Positions 5,602 through 6,126 of a DNA stretch of 6,126 nucleotides are shown in pieces. The position numbers and the translations under genes were made by a program. Source of the DNA: Bacteroidales bacterium (lineage in GTDB: Bacteria; Bacteroidota; Bacteroidia; Bacteroidales; P3); NCBI GenBank assembly GCA_023227645.1, contig JALNVJ010000097.1:1-6126 (forward strand), written 5' to 3'. Below the pieces are notes generated by a model that was not told the DNA's origin, ran no database searches, and saw nothing but the letters and a program-made list of their open reading frames with translations. The number at the start of each line of letters is the position of its first letter. Positions within the stretch are counted from its first letter, which is position 1.

Positions 5602-6126
5602 ATGTTAGATAAGTTAGAAGCAATATATTCGAAGTTCCTCTTAATAGAAGATCAGATCAATCAACCTGAGATAATGTCCGATATGAAGCGTTATGTAAAG
5701 CTAAATAAGGATTATAAAGACCTACAACCTATTATTGAAGCCTACAAAGAATATAAAAACACCTTAGAAAACATAAATAACGCAAGAGAAGTTCTTAGTA
5801 ATGAAAAGGATGAAGAATTTCGAGAAATGGCAAAAGAAGAATTAAACACCCTAATTCATAGAAAAGATGAGATGGAAGATGAGGTTAGGCTAATGCTTGT
5901 TCCTTCCGATCCACAAGACAGCAAAAATGCAGTGATTGAAATTAGAGGAGGTTCTGGTGGAGATGAAGCAAGTATTTTTGCTGGTGACTTATATAGGATG
6001 TACATAAAATTCTTTGAGAAAAAAGGTTGGAAATTTGACATTGTAGATTTCACTGAAGGAACAGTTGGAGGATATAAAGAAGTTGTTCTTAATGTTACCG
6101 GAAATGGAGTTTATGGACAAATGAAA
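5602..6126 (+). CDS. prfA: Peptide chain release factor 1, 3' end missing
   Basis: RF1 recognises UAA and UAG in the ribosomal A site and triggers release of the finished protein. The first 175 residues are present, in frame to the window edge with no stop; the full protein is about 355-360 residues. The start MLDKLEAIYSKF and the following SDMKRYVKLNKDYKDL are typical of the Bacteroidota RF1 N-terminal domain. The long charged helical region (about 20-105) is the PCRF domain. The conserved core motif EIRGGSGGDEASIFAGDLYR spans 113-132. The P-x-T anticodon-like tripeptide and the catalytic GGQ loop lie beyond the edge, so neither can be checked. RF2 is less likely: the N terminus is RF1-like and there is no early in-frame UGA frameshift site. 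The ATG follows an AT-rich leader without a Shine-Dalgarno site. The gene diverges from the DUF4837 gene. Confidence 0.95.
   Translation, partial: MLDKLEAIYSKFLLIEDQINQPEIMSDMKRYVKLNKDYKDLQPIIEAYKEYKNTLENINNAREVLSNEKDEEFREMAKEELNTLIHRKDEMEDEVRLMLVPSDPQDSKNAVIEIRGGSGGDEASIFAGDLYRMYIKFFEKKGWKFDIVDFTEGTVGGYKEVVLNVTGNGVYGQMK

Noticed and set aside
5856..6053. Minus-strand open frame of 65 codons opposite prfA
   Set aside because: It is antisense to the conserved GGDEA region of release factor 1, and its serine-rich translation looks like a shadow.

Overview
The window looks like chromosomal DNA from an AT-rich member of the Bacteroidota, most likely Bacteroidales. Three things point there. The proteins resemble Bacteroidales versions, including a DUF4837 lipoprotein, a family I know only from this phylum. 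Most start codons have AT-rich leaders without a Shine-Dalgarno sequence. Promoter-like boxes match the phylum's TAnnTTTG -7 consensus. I see no insertion sequence, CRISPR array, tRNA, rRNA or sign of recent transfer, and no gene-free stretch longer than about 110 bases.

The left two thirds (1-4350, minus strand) is a compact five-gene operon for a membrane-bound, biotin-dependent, sodium-pumping methylmalonyl-CoA decarboxylase. In transcription order it runs: methylmalonyl-CoA epimerase (3949-4350), carboxyltransferase alpha subunit (2352-3911), an OadG-type small membrane subunit with an unusual extracytoplasmic domain (1375-2340), biotin carrier protein (919-1350), and the sodium-translocating beta subunit (915 down to the left edge, 3' end missing). 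Gaps are 37, 11, 24 and 3 bases. The epimerase would convert (R)-methylmalonyl-CoA to the (S) form. The carboxyltransferase moves its carboxyl group to biotin on the carrier, and the beta subunit decarboxylates carboxybiotin and exports Na+. This is the energy-conserving last step of the succinate-to-propionate pathway. No biotin carboxylase or methylmalonyl-CoA mutase gene lies in the window.

Upstream on the same strand (4440-5489) is a DUF4837 lipoprotein of unknown function. It is separated from the epimerase gene by 89 bases that hold an exact TAnnTTTG box, so the operon probably has its own promoter. A 112-base divergent intergenic region follows, and then prfA (peptide chain release factor 1) starts on the plus strand at 5602 and runs off the right edge.

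The window is mostly ordinary core and energy metabolism. The point most worth a second look is the OadG subunit: about 150 residues of beta-propeller-like sequence, preceded by a signal peptide and a short coiled coil, lie outside the membrane ahead of the usual OadG helix.
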